IMG/VR virus record: IMGVR_UViG_3300046167_000184
Span: 1-41,647 of that record
From: a virus
Length of the DNA: 41,647 bases
Reading direction: 5' to 3' (one strand)
The position numbers were made by a program, and so were the translations under genes. The notes under the pieces are model-generated. The model made no database searches and was not told the origin of the DNA. It saw only the letters and a program-made list of their open reading frames with translations. Positions 1 through 7,429 of the stretch are shown piece after piece (position 1 is the stretch's first letter; every line of letters begins with the position of its first letter).

Positions 1-1
1 T

Positions 2-1015
2 TCACTTGATGGGACTAATAGTGGCGTCCAGCATTACAGTCTTTTGACACGTAGTGAGGAAGGGGCTTTGGTAAACCTAGTCCCCCAAGACACAATGGCA
101 GACCTATATCAGACAGTTGCCGATAAGGTCACAGAGAGACTTGTGGTCGATTTAGATGACCCTAGTGCCTTTGGTAAAAATGAGATTACCAAGGCAGAAC
201 TGGCGCGTATCTGGCTAGACTATGGAATTACAAGGGGTAATCAGAAGAGGGCTTGCATGACCTATCCGTATTCTTCGGTTGTCGCTGGTATGGCTGGTCA
301 ATACATGGAAGACGTGATGAAGCCTTTGCAACGATCTGTGTCTTATGGTGAGCTAGAGAAACATCCGATTGCTAGGACTAACAAGGAGCGAAAAGTTGCG
401 GCTAGATACCTTGCTGGTCACAGCTACGACAGCATTGTGGAAACTCTGCCAAAAGCCGCTGAAGCAATGAAGTGGATACAGTCGTGCACCAATGTACTCA
501 GCAAGCAAAACAAGCTGGTCAACTGGACTTCGCCCAGCGGCTTTAGGGTCTTCCACAACTACCTGAAGCGAGACCGAGTAGAGACCAAGATATTCTTGTT
601 TGATACAGCGGTGGGCGAGAGGACTAGGTCTAAAGTTTCTCTATCGATGGACACAGGTAAAGTGGATGTCAGGAAGAATACAGCCAGCGTAGCGGCTAAT
701 CTGATACACTCTTTAGATGCCTCTGGCATGGCAAAGACAATTGTAAAACTTTTAGATGCAGGGGTGACTGAAGACTTCTTTATGATCCACGACAGCTTTG
801 CAATATCAGGAGATGTGGAAGACCTCTACTATGGGGTGCGTGAAGCCCACATTGAGATGTATGAAGCCGAAAACCTGTTGCTAAAGTGGCAAGAAGAACT
901 CAGGCAACAGCTGGATCATCCGTTTGACTTTGAAAAGGCTAATGTAGACCCAATTCCACAAATGGGAAACCTTGACCTACAGCTGATCAGAGAAAGCCAG
1001 TTTTGCTTCAGTTAA
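2..1015 (+). CDS. T7-like single-subunit RNA polymerase, C-terminal part
   Basis: This is the palm and fingers half of a phage DNA-directed RNA polymerase; the gene is cut by the window start and its N-terminal half lies at 40082-41647. The open frame begins at base 2. It carries the motif A region DGTNSGVQHYS (T7 Asp537 region), KRACMTYPYSS matching the T7 Lys631-Tyr639 helix, and IHDSF containing the T7 Asp812 equivalent. The protein ends in FCFS, close to the T7 C-terminal FAFA foot. Joined to the other half it would be about 859 residues, against 883 in T7. It should transcribe the late phage genes from its own promoters. A strong terminator follows. Joining the window ends directly shifts the frame by one base (see findings). 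Confidence 0.96.
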   Translation, partial: SLDGTNSGVQHYSLLTRSEEGALVNLVPQDTMADLYQTVADKVTERLVVDLDDPSAFGKNEITKAELARIWLDYGITRGNQKRACMTYPYSSVVAGMAGQYMEDVMKPLQRSVSYGELEKHPIARTNKERKVAARYLAGHSYDSIVETLPKAAEAMKWIQSCTNVLSKQNKLVNWTSPSGFRVFHNYLKRDRVETKIFLFDTAVGERTRSKVSLSMDTGKVDVRKNTASVAANLIHSLDASGMAKTIVKLLDAGVTEDFFMIHDSFAISGDVEDLYYGVREAHIEMYEAENLLLKWQEELRQQLDHPFDFEKANVDPIPQMGNLDLQLIRESQFCFS

Positions 1016-1091
1016 TACTTATGTCACCCTTCAGAAGCCCCTAGGTCTACTCCCTCCTCCTAAGACACTAGGGACTTCTTCTCCCAAACAT

Positions 1092-1128
1092 AAAAGGCCA
1101 TCTCTAGTCATCTAGGGGTGGCCTTTTT
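1092..1128 (+). terminator. Intrinsic terminator after RNA polymerase gene
   Basis: AAAAGGCCA at 1092-1100 pairs with TGGCCTTTT, and the inner TCTCTAG pairs with CTAGGGG through two G-U pairs, giving a 16-bp uninterrupted stem with a TCAT loop. The 3' arm ends in a T run. It sits in the 133-base gap between the polymerase and the single-strand binding protein gene. No other element is apparent in that gap. Confidence 0.88.
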
Positions 1129-1148
1129 AACTTTAGAAAGACAAAAGT

Positions 1149-1691
1149 ATGGCTAAAAAACAAAAGATAAACTTCCAGACACCAACAGGTGTGGCTAAGT
1201 ACCCTCACCTTAACAAACCTGACACAGCTTTCGATAGCGAGGGCAAGTATAAGTCAGAATTGTTGTTGTCTCCAGAAGAGGCAAAGCCCTTGATAAAGAT
1301 CATTGAGGATGCGGCTAAAGAGGAACATGGGAAGGCTCATTACAGAGTTCCATATCAAGTAGATGAAGAGACTGGGGAAGTAGCATTTAAACTACAGTCT
1401 AAGTACCAACCGAAATTCTATGACACAGCTGGTCAATTAGTGCCAGAGGGCAGAGAACCAAGGTTAGGTGGTGGCAGTCGTTTAAGACTAAAAGGCTACC
1501 TCAATGTCTATAAAGTCTCAGGTCAGGCTGGTGTGTCTATACAGCTAACTGCCTGTCAGATAGTTGAAGCAGTCCAAGGTATGAATGGGTCAGGCTTTGA
1601 TGCTATCGAGGAAGGTGGGTTCACTGTGGACACATCAGCAATCGATGAACCATTCGCACCAACAGGAAACGCAGACAACTTTGACTTCTAA
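1149..1691 (+). CDS. Single-stranded DNA-binding protein, T7 gp2.5-like
   Basis: The 180-residue product resembles the gp2.5-type SSBs of T7-like phages, which coat single-stranded DNA at the fork and contact the DNA polymerase and primase-helicase. Support comes from the length, the N-terminal start MAKKQKINFQTPTGVAKYP, a glycine/basic stretch GGGSRLRLKGYLNVYKVSG typical of the OB-fold strands, and an acidic C-terminal tail ending in aromatic residues (NADNFDF); a terminal Phe is functionally important in gp2.5. The ribosome binding site is weak (AGAAAG at about 1134). The gene is first after the polymerase terminator and its end overlaps the start of the endonuclease gene, as in the T7 order 2.5-3-4. 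Confidence 0.85.
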   Translation: MAKKQKINFQTPTGVAKYPHLNKPDTAFDSEGKYKSELLLSPEEAKPLIKIIEDAAKEEHGKAHYRVPYQVDEETGEVAFKLQSKYQPKFYDTAGQLVPEGREPRLGGGSRLRLKGYLNVYKVSGQAGVSIQLTACQIVEAVQGMNGSGFDAIEEGGFTVDTSAIDEPFAPTGNADNFDF

Positions 1692-2112
1692 CCATAGATA
1701 CCGAGGTATCAAAGAAGGCTATAGGTCAGGTCTTGAGGTTGGGGTAGCAGAAGAACTCAGGAGATTAGGTATCCCATTTACCTACGAAACTGAGAGACTG
1801 TCCTACCTAATCCCAGCGCGGACTGCCAAGTACACTCCAGACTTCATTCTCCCGAAGGCTGGCGGTGTATGGTTCTTAGAAACTAAAGGACGCTGGGTGA
1901 CTGCTGATCGACAGAAACATGTGTTGATCAAGAAGCAACTACCTGACCTTGACCTACGTTTTCTTTTTCAGAATGCAAACGCGAAACTGTATAAGGGGTC
2001 AAAGACTTCTTATGCTGACTTTTGCATCAAGAATGGTTTCGAATGGGCACATAAGCGAATACCATCAGAGTGGATTGAGGAATGCCACATCGGCATGAAG
2101 CAAGCCAAATAA
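1645..2112 (+). CDS. Endonuclease I, T7 gp3-like Holliday junction resolvase
   Basis: This is a PD-(D/E)XK junction-resolving endonuclease that also degrades host DNA in T7. Motifs line up with the T7 active site: RSGLE (Glu20), YETE (Glu35), YTPDF (Asp55) and LETKG (Glu65/Lys67), followed by the family's conserved KLYKGSKTSYADFC and IPSEWI. The ATG at 1645 gives 155 residues, near the 149 of T7 gp3, and overlaps the end of the SSB gene by 47 bases. An in-frame TTG at 1681 (143 residues) is an alternative start, and the earlier ATG at 1585 would add an unrelated N-terminus. The terminator that follows closes this small transcription unit. Confidence 0.93.
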   Translation: MNHSHQQETQTTLTSNHRYRGIKEGYRSGLEVGVAEELRRLGIPFTYETERLSYLIPARTAKYTPDFILPKAGGVWFLETKGRWVTADRQKHVLIKKQLPDLDLRFLFQNANAKLYKGSKTSYADFCIKNGFEWAHKRIPSEWIEECHIGMKQAK

Positions 2113-2121
2113 AGAGAGCAG

Positions 2122-2147
2122 AGGGCGGTCTTCGGATCGCCCTTTTT
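2122..2147 (+). terminator. Intrinsic terminator with UUCG tetraloop
   Basis: AGGGCGGTC pairs with GATCGCCCT (one G-U) around a TTCG loop closed by C-G, the extra-stable cUUCGg form, followed by T5. It lies just after the endonuclease I stop and before the primase-helicase ribosome binding site. Confidence 0.92.
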
Positions 2148-2167
2148 CTATTATAGGGAAGTAACAA

Positions 2168-3754
2168 ATGAATGAACAAGAAGAGAGCACTTTTGTGTCT
2201 CACGAACAATGCGATGCCTGTGGGTCATCGGATGCAAACAGCTTATACAGTGATGGACATATGTTCTGCTTTAGTTGTCTAAAACACACCCCAGCTGAAA
2301 GTGAAATATCACCTGTCGAAAAGACAAATGCAGCCAACTCTTTTTTGAACGGCGATTACATGGAATTAAGGTCACGAAAGTTGACTGAAGCTACATGCCG
2401 TAAGTTTGGTTACTTTGTGACTAAAGACAGCAAAGGTGAGCCAATACAGGTAGCAACCTTCAAGGATGCCAAGGGTAAGACAACAGGCCAGAAGATACGC
2501 ACTAGAGACAAGCAGTTTCCTACCATTGGAAAGATCACTGGTCTCTTTGGTATGCACCTTTGGTCAGCTGGTAAGAAGCTGGTGATTACAGAAGGCGAGA
2601 TAGACGCCATGAGCGTCAGTCAAGTACAACAGCATAAATTCGCTACAATATCTGTGAGGAATGGCAGTGCTGGGGCTAAGAAGAACCTGTTGGAGAACAT
2701 AGATTACCTCAACAACTTTAAAGAGATAATCTTAATGTTTGATCAGGATGAAGCTGGACGTAAGGCCGCCATTGAGTGTGCTGAAGTCTTGCCCATAGGC
2801 AAAGTTAAGATTGCTGTCTTACCTCACAAGGATGCTAATGAGTGTCTTGTGAAAGGTGAGGCTGGAGCAATCATCAATGCCATACACCAAGCGGCTGACT
2901 ACAGACCTGATGGCATAGTTCAGATGTCTGACATGAGAGAGACTGTAGCAACTCCAGACGCTGAGAGCCCAATGAAGTACCCATATCCAAGAGTGAACAA
3001 TATGCTCAAAGGTATACGTCAGGGAATTGTGACTATAGTGGCTGGTAGTGGCACAGGTAAGTCCACATTAATCCGTGAGATTGCTTACAACTTACACATG
3101 ACAGGAACACGGGTTGGCATGTTGATGCTAGAAGAAAGCACTAAGCGTACAGCCCAAGGTCTCGTAGGTCTCCATATCAATAGAAACATTGTGATTGATG
3201 AGGATGCGGCAACACCAGAGGAGATAAAGACTGGCTTTGATGACTTGCTGTCTCATGGTCAAATCTACCTCTTTGATCACTTTGGGTCATTTGACATAGA
3301 CACCATTTGTAATCGTATCAGGTACATGAAGCATGGGCTTGGGTGTGATGTCGTCTTCTTAGACCACATTAGTATTCTCGTTAGTTCGTATGCTGGTGCA
3401 AGTGACAACGAGAGGGTGCTCATAGATCACATCATGCACACTCTGACAGTCTTATGTACTGAGTTGGACTTAGCGTTGATCCTTGTGTCACACTTAAAGA
3501 GGCCAAACTCCGAAAGAGGTCATGAAGGCGGCGATAGAGCACAGCTGTCACAGCTACGAGGAAGCCACAGCTTAGCACAGCTGGCGACTGCTTGTATTGC
3601 TATGAATGTGGACAGCGAAGACCCAACATCAGGCAAGCGAGAACTTGTCGTACTCAAGAATAGGCATACAGGATTTGTAGGCCAAGCGGATGAACTTCAG
3701 TACAACCGCGAAACAGGCAGACTTACTGCCACAGATAGTAACTTCGGTTTCTAA
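2168..3754 (+). CDS. DNA primase-helicase, T7 gp4-like
   Basis: This 528-residue bifunctional replication protein makes RNA primers and unwinds the fork. Domains in order: a zinc-binding primase domain with Cys15/Cys18 and Cys34/Cys37; a TOPRIM domain with TEGEID (Glu142) near 141-146 and the metal-binding FDQDEAG near 191-197; then a RecA-like DnaB-family helicase with Walker A GSGTGKST at 293-300, LMLEES at 319-324, Walker B VVFLDH near 395-400, VSHLKRP near 440, and a C-terminal LRGSHSLAQ arginine/sensor region. T7 gp4 is 566 residues, so this is near full length. The ATG at 2168 is preceded by AGGGAAG with good spacing. It directly precedes the small winged-helix gene and the polymerase cluster. 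Confidence 0.97.
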   Translation: MNEQEESTFVSHEQCDACGSSDANSLYSDGHMFCFSCLKHTPAESEISPVEKTNAANSFLNGDYMELRSRKLTEATCRKFGYFVTKDSKGEPIQVATFKDAKGKTTGQKIRTRDKQFPTIGKITGLFGMHLWSAGKKLVITEGEIDAMSVSQVQQHKFATISVRNGSAGAKKNLLENIDYLNNFKEIILMFDQDEAGRKAAIECAEVLPIGKVKIAVLPHKDANECLVKGEAGAIINAIHQAADYRPDGIVQMSDMRETVATPDAESPMKYPYPRVNNMLKGIRQGIVTIVAGSGTGKSTLIREIAYNLHMTGTRVGMLMLEESTKRTAQGLVGLHINRNIVIDEDAATPEEIKTGFDDLLSHGQIYLFDHFGSFDIDTICNRIRYMKHGLGCDVVFLDHISILVSSYAGASDNERVLIDHIMHTLTVLCTELDLALILVSHLKRPNSERGHEGGDRAQLSQLRGSHSLAQLATACIAMNVDSEDPTSGKRELVVLKNRHTGFVGQADELQYNRETGRLTATDSNFGF

Positions 3755-3797
3755 AAACTCCCCCAACTTAAAACATTAGTAAAGCAAAGGAACACGT

Positions 3798-4091
3798 ATG
3801 CGTGGTTTATCAAGCACGTCTCGCGAGGCGTATGCAAACACAGATTTAACAAAGAATACTAGGATGGTCTTTGATGTCATCCAAGCCGCTGGCGACAAAG
3901 GTTGCATCAGTGCACAGGTACAGCTGGCACTCAAGCACATGCCGTATGGCTCAATCACTAACCACTTTAAATGGCTGAAAGACGCTGGGCTCATAGAAGT
4001 CATAGGGAAGCGCAAAAGTCCGTATGGACGCAATCAGCAAATCTTCAAAGCAACAAGACAACTCAATGCACAAGGGGAGCTATTCAGATGA
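3798..4091 (+). CDS. Small winged helix-turn-helix-like protein
   Basis: This is a 97-residue protein of unknown exact role. Residues about 20-75 fit a winged-helix fold: NTRMVFDVIQAAGDKGCIS then SITNHFKWLKDAGLIEVIG, where the second stretch has the usual recognition-helix-then-wing wording (WLKDAGLIE). It is probably DNA-binding; a role in replication or regulation is only inferred. The ribosome binding site AAAGGAAC resembles the leaders of several early genes. Its stop overlaps the start of the MazG-like gene as ATGA, so the two are translationally coupled. Confidence 0.6.
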   Translation: MRGLSSTSREAYANTDLTKNTRMVFDVIQAAGDKGCISAQVQLALKHMPYGSITNHFKWLKDAGLIEVIGKRKSPYGRNQQIFKATRQLNAQGELFR

Positions 4092-4450
4092 AAACTACAG
4101 GCATCCATGAATACACTATGAATGAATATCAAGCAGATGCGGCGTCTACAATGATCTACAAATGGAAGGTCATCTATCCAGCTTTAGGTCTGGCAAATGA
4201 AGCTGGTGAAGTCCTTGGTAAAATCAAGAAACTCATCAGAGATCAAGATGTAACCTTTGATGGCATGGACACAATCCCAGCGCAAAAGAAAGCTGAGATA
4301 TGCGACGAGTTAGGAGATGTGCTTTGGTATATCGCGGCACTTTCAAAAGACCTTGGCATTACTATGAATGAGGTAGCCGCCATGAACCATGAGAAGCTAC
4401 AGTCTCGAAAGAAACGTGGTGTTATCAAGGGCTCTGGTGACAAGCGATGA
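4088..4450 (+). CDS. MazG-like nucleotide pyrophosphohydrolase
   Basis: The 120-residue protein matches the all-alpha NTP pyrophosphohydrolase (MazG/dUTPase) superfamily: LANEAGEVLGKIKK gives the first metal-binding helix (ExxE type) and DELGDVLWYIAALSKDLGI gives the second (ExxD). Such phage enzymes hydrolyse dNTPs or alarmones; the substrate cannot be read from sequence. The ATG at 4088 has GGGGAG upstream and overlaps the previous stop by ATGA; the frame stays open upstream, but the earlier codons lie inside the neighbouring gene. Its own stop again overlaps the DNA polymerase start as ATGA, placing it in the replication/nucleotide operon. Confidence 0.85.
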   Translation: MKTTGIHEYTMNEYQADAASTMIYKWKVIYPALGLANEAGEVLGKIKKLIRDQDVTFDGMDTIPAQKKAEICDELGDVLWYIAALSKDLGITMNEVAAMNHEKLQSRKKRGVIKGSGDKR

Positions 4451-6216
4451 GTCGGTGGGGCTTTGATTTAGAGAGCAACGGCCTCTTAGATACCATCCAT
4501 ACTATCTGGTGCATTGTCTGCCGTGAGGTGGACACTGGCGAGGTACGCACTTTTAACCCAGACCAGATCGAAGACGCACTTGAGCTACTAGCAAATGCTG
4601 ATGAGATCATAGGTCACAATATCATAGACTACGACATACCAGCTATACAGATTGTATATCCAGAGTGGACAACAAGAGCCAAGGTAACTGACACTTTAGT
4701 TCTCTCTCGCCTTATACATGGAGACCTATTCAATGAGGATGCTGAACGCAACTTTAGTGTCGCTAAGTTCCCAAAGAAACTCTGGGGAAGCCACAGCCTA
4801 AAGGCTTGGGGTCTTCGCCTTGGTGACTTTAAGGATGACTATGATGGTGGGTGGGAAGCCTACAGTGAAACGATGATGTCATACTGTGTTCAAGATACTC
4901 AGGTGACTGACACGTTATACAAGAAGTTGATGAAGACTGAGCCTACTCAGAAGTCTATCGACCTTGAGCATCGCATGGCATCCATCTGCCGTGAGATCGG
5001 TAGTAATGGCTGGACATTCGATGAGAAGAAAGCTGGTGAACTCTATGCTGAACTTGCACAGAAACGCCATGTCATCGAGGAAGACTTAAAGGAACTGTTT
5101 CCGCCTTGGGAAGTTACTGAGGACTTCTATCCTAAAGTCAACAACAAGACACGTGGGTATGTTAAAGGTGAACTGTTTGTTAAGTCTAAGACAGTCTACT
5201 TTAACCCAGCGTCTAGGGTGCACATCCAGAAGTGTCTTGTGGACAAGTACAAGTGGAAGCCAAAAGAGTTTACGCCTAATGGTCAAGCAAAGATTGACGA
5301 AACCATCTTGTCTAGTCTTCCGTATCCAGAGGCTAAGAGGCTTGCTGAGTTCTTCTTAATACAGAAGAGGATTGGCATGTTGGCTGAAGGTGCTGGGGCA
5401 TGGCTCAAGAAGGTCAGTCCTGATGGTAAACTGAGACATAGGCTGAATAGTAATAATTGTGTTTCTTCGAGAGCCACAGCGACATCTCCAAACCTACAGC
5501 AAGTCCCAAGTTCTGGCTCGCCGTATGGCAAAGAGTGTCGTGAGTTGTTCACAGCACCAGATAGATGGGTCATTTGCGGCTCTGATCTTTCGGGCATCGA
5601 GTTGCGCCTACTTGCTTCCTACCTTCACCCTTATGATGGCGGAGAGTATTCAAAGCAGATACTTGAGGGTGACATCCACACTTATAACCAACATGCGGCT
5701 GGTTTAGCTACAAGGTCTCAGGCAAAAACATGGGTATACGCCGTGTTATATGGCGGTGGTGATAGGCTCATAGGTGCTATTGCTGGTGGCGGTGCAAAGA
5801 AGGGTAAACAACTAAAGGACAACTACGATCATGCTGTCCCAGCGTTTTCTACCTTAAAGAGAAACCTAAAGACAGCGGCTTCGAGAGGTCACATCAAGGC
5901 ACTCGATGGGCGCAAACTAAGGGTCAGGTCGGAGCACCGATGCCTGTCACAGTTACTACAGTCAGCTGGGGCAATCGTAGCAAAACAGTGGGTCATGATG
6001 ACCTACGACAAAATCAAAGAAAAGCATGGCGACGATGCGTACATCATGGGCTGGATTCATGATGAAATACAAGTTGCCTGTAAAACAGAAGGGATTGCCG
6101 AAGATGTCGGAAATATCGCTGGAACAATGGCACAAGAAGCTGGCATTGCTCTCGGACTTAACATTGCCATTGCCTCAGAATATTCCGTGGGAAAGTCTTG
6201 GGCTGACACGCACTGA
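4447..6216 (+). CDS. Family A DNA polymerase with 3'-5' exonuclease, T7 gp5-like
   Basis: This is the replicative polymerase, 589 residues (T7 gp5 is 704). The exonuclease domain has Asp7/Glu9 in FDLES, HNIIDYD (Asp61) and YCVQD (Asp150). The polymerase domain has SSRATATSPNLQQVPS near 340, motif A SDLSGIELRLLA (Asp380), motif B RSQAKTWVYAVLYGGG with Arg423 and Lys427, and motif C WIHDEIQV (His538-Asp539-Glu540). Four residues after the motif B lysine is Tyr431, the position of E. coli Pol I Phe762 and T7 Tyr526. The start overlaps the MazG-like gene by ATGA. The shorter length suggests a reduced thumb or processivity insert compared with T7; this is inferred from length only. Confidence 0.98.
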   Translation: MSRWGFDLESNGLLDTIHTIWCIVCREVDTGEVRTFNPDQIEDALELLANADEIIGHNIIDYDIPAIQIVYPEWTTRAKVTDTLVLSRLIHGDLFNEDAERNFSVAKFPKKLWGSHSLKAWGLRLGDFKDDYDGGWEAYSETMMSYCVQDTQVTDTLYKKLMKTEPTQKSIDLEHRMASICREIGSNGWTFDEKKAGELYAELAQKRHVIEEDLKELFPPWEVTEDFYPKVNNKTRGYVKGELFVKSKTVYFNPASRVHIQKCLVDKYKWKPKEFTPNGQAKIDETILSSLPYPEAKRLAEFFLIQKRIGMLAEGAGAWLKKVSPDGKLRHRLNSNNCVSSRATATSPNLQQVPSSGSPYGKECRELFTAPDRWVICGSDLSGIELRLLASYLHPYDGGEYSKQILEGDIHTYNQHAAGLATRSQAKTWVYAVLYGGGDRLIGAIAGGGAKKGKQLKDNYDHAVPAFSTLKRNLKTAASRGHIKALDGRKLRVRSEHRCLSQLLQSAGAIVAKQWVMMTYDKIKEKHGDDAYIMGWIHDEIQVACKTEGIAEDVGNIAGTMAQEAGIALGLNIAIASEYSVGKSWADTH

Positions 6217-6481
6217 GAAGAACGATTACTTAGAGAACTTATTACTTCTCTTTATAGTTATTGATCGTGCGTGGCGTAAGCCATTCACAGTCAAATCAGA
6301 CTTCGCAAGAGTAGGAGCACTACACGTTGCCATAGCGGCAAGTGAAGGCTTCATAACAAACCAAATAGATGAAGATAGCTGGGGTAATCGTTGGTTCGTA
6401 ACCCTAGACGGACAGGATATACATGAAGAAATCAGTAGAACTCTTAAACAAGTCATTTACGCGCCCCACATTACTCATTGA
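6104..6481 (+). CDS. Conserved-looking unknown protein between polymerase and exonuclease
   Basis: I do not recognise a family. The frame stays open from within the polymerase 3' end; the ATG at 6104 gives 125 residues (113 bases overlap with the polymerase) and no later ATG is available near the junction. The unique part (after 6216) reads like a real soluble protein, with helical LENLLLLFIVIDRAW and a DEDSWGNRWFVTLDG segment. It overlaps the exonuclease start at 6423 by 59 bases, so it sits in a tightly packed replication operon. The exact start is uncertain. Confidence 0.6.
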   Translation: MSEISLEQWHKKLALLSDLTLPLPQNIPWESLGLTRTEKNDYLENLLLLFIVIDRAWRKPFTVKSDFARVGALHVAIAASEGFITNQIDEDSWGNRWFVTLDGQDIHEEISRTLKQVIYAPHITH

Positions 6482-7190
6482 TGGTGACTTGTATCTCTTT
6501 AGATCGGCTATTGCTGTCGAGGAAGAGATAGATTGGGGTGATGACGTATGGTCACTTTCTACAGACTTAAAAGCAGCTAAAAAACTTTTCGTATCGACAG
6601 TTGATGCGTTCAAGAAAGAGCTGGTTGTAGAAGATGTGATTGTGACCATATCAGGCCAGAATAACTTCCGTAAAGATATTTTGGATACCTACAAAGGTGG
6701 ACGTAAGAAAGTCCGTAAGCCTGTAGGATACAAAGCCTTAGTCGCGTGGGCTATGGAAGAATACGATAGCATCATGGTGAACTGCTTAGAGGCCGACGAT
6801 GTCATGGGCATCATGGCTTCTCTACCAAACACCGAAGCTATAATCGTGTCTGATGACAAGGACATGAAGACTATCCCATGTCGTCTATATAGACCAAACG
6901 ACAATGAACGGCTGGTCATTAGTGACATGGAAGCCAACAGGAACTTCCTCATCCAAGCCCTGATGGGTGACATGACTGATGGCTATGGTGGATGTCCAAA
7001 AGTAGGCATCAAGACAGCTGAGAAGATACTGGGAAACCATCCGACTTGGGATGCTGTCGTCAAACAATATCAAAAAGAAAAACTATCAGCGGACTATGCG
7101 CTGACACAAGCACGTATGGCTCGGATTTTGCGCTGTACGGATTGGGACAACGAAAAAGGTGAGGTCATACTATGGAAACCGATAAGATAG
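6423..7190 (+). CDS. 5'-3' exonuclease, T7 gp6/FEN-like
   Basis: The 255-residue protein belongs to the 5' nuclease (FEN/T5/T7 gp6) family. Acidic metal-binding motifs appear in order: LLIDGD near 17-22, LEADDVMGI near 118, VSDDKDM near 140, then the helix-3-turn region GDMTDGYGGCPKVGIKTAEK near 178-197. It removes RNA primers, degrades host DNA to feed phage synthesis and acts in recombination. It overlaps the previous gene and is followed by the DUF3310 gene, whose start lies inside its end by 19 bases. Confidence 0.93.
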   Translation: MKKSVELLNKSFTRPTLLIDGDLYLFRSAIAVEEEIDWGDDVWSLSTDLKAAKKLFVSTVDAFKKELVVEDVIVTISGQNNFRKDILDTYKGGRKKVRKPVGYKALVAWAMEEYDSIMVNCLEADDVMGIMASLPNTEAIIVSDDKDMKTIPCRLYRPNDNERLVISDMEANRNFLIQALMGDMTDGYGGCPKVGIKTAEKILGNHPTWDAVVKQYQKEKLSADYALTQARMARILRCTDWDNEKGEVILWKPIR

Positions 7191-7429
7191 ATGAAGCTGT
7201 AAACAAACCACCTCATTACAACACAGGATCAATCGAATGCATCGACGCAATGCAAGCGATGGCTGATGGCTCTCTAGTCTGGGGTCACAATGCGTACCTC
7301 TGGCAGAATGCTTTCAAGTACCTATGGCGTTGGCCTTACAAAAAGAAACCCGTCGAAGACCTCAAGAAGTGCCGCTGGTACTTGGATCGACTTATTGAAC
7401 TCATTGAAGAAAAAGAAGAAACACTATGA
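7172..7429 (+). CDS. DUF3310-family protein, possible nucleotide kinase
   Basis: The 85-residue product has the DUF3310 signature: KPPHYNTGSIECIDAMQAM, then WQNAFKYLWRWPYKKKPVED and KCRWYLDRLIELIEE. The same domain is found in T7 gp1.7, described as a nucleotide kinase; whether this short form has that activity is not shown by sequence. Context fits nucleotide metabolism: the stop overlaps the RNR start as ATGA and the exonuclease lies upstream. Confidence 0.8.
   Translation: METDKIDEAVNKPPHYNTGSIECIDAMQAMADGSLVWGHNAYLWQNAFKYLWRWPYKKKPVEDLKKCRWYLDRLIELIEEKEETL

Noticed and set aside
3971-4087. Longer N-terminus for the MazG-like protein
   Set aside because: It lies within the winged-helix gene in another frame; the ATG at 4088 has a good ribosome binding site and ATGA coupling.
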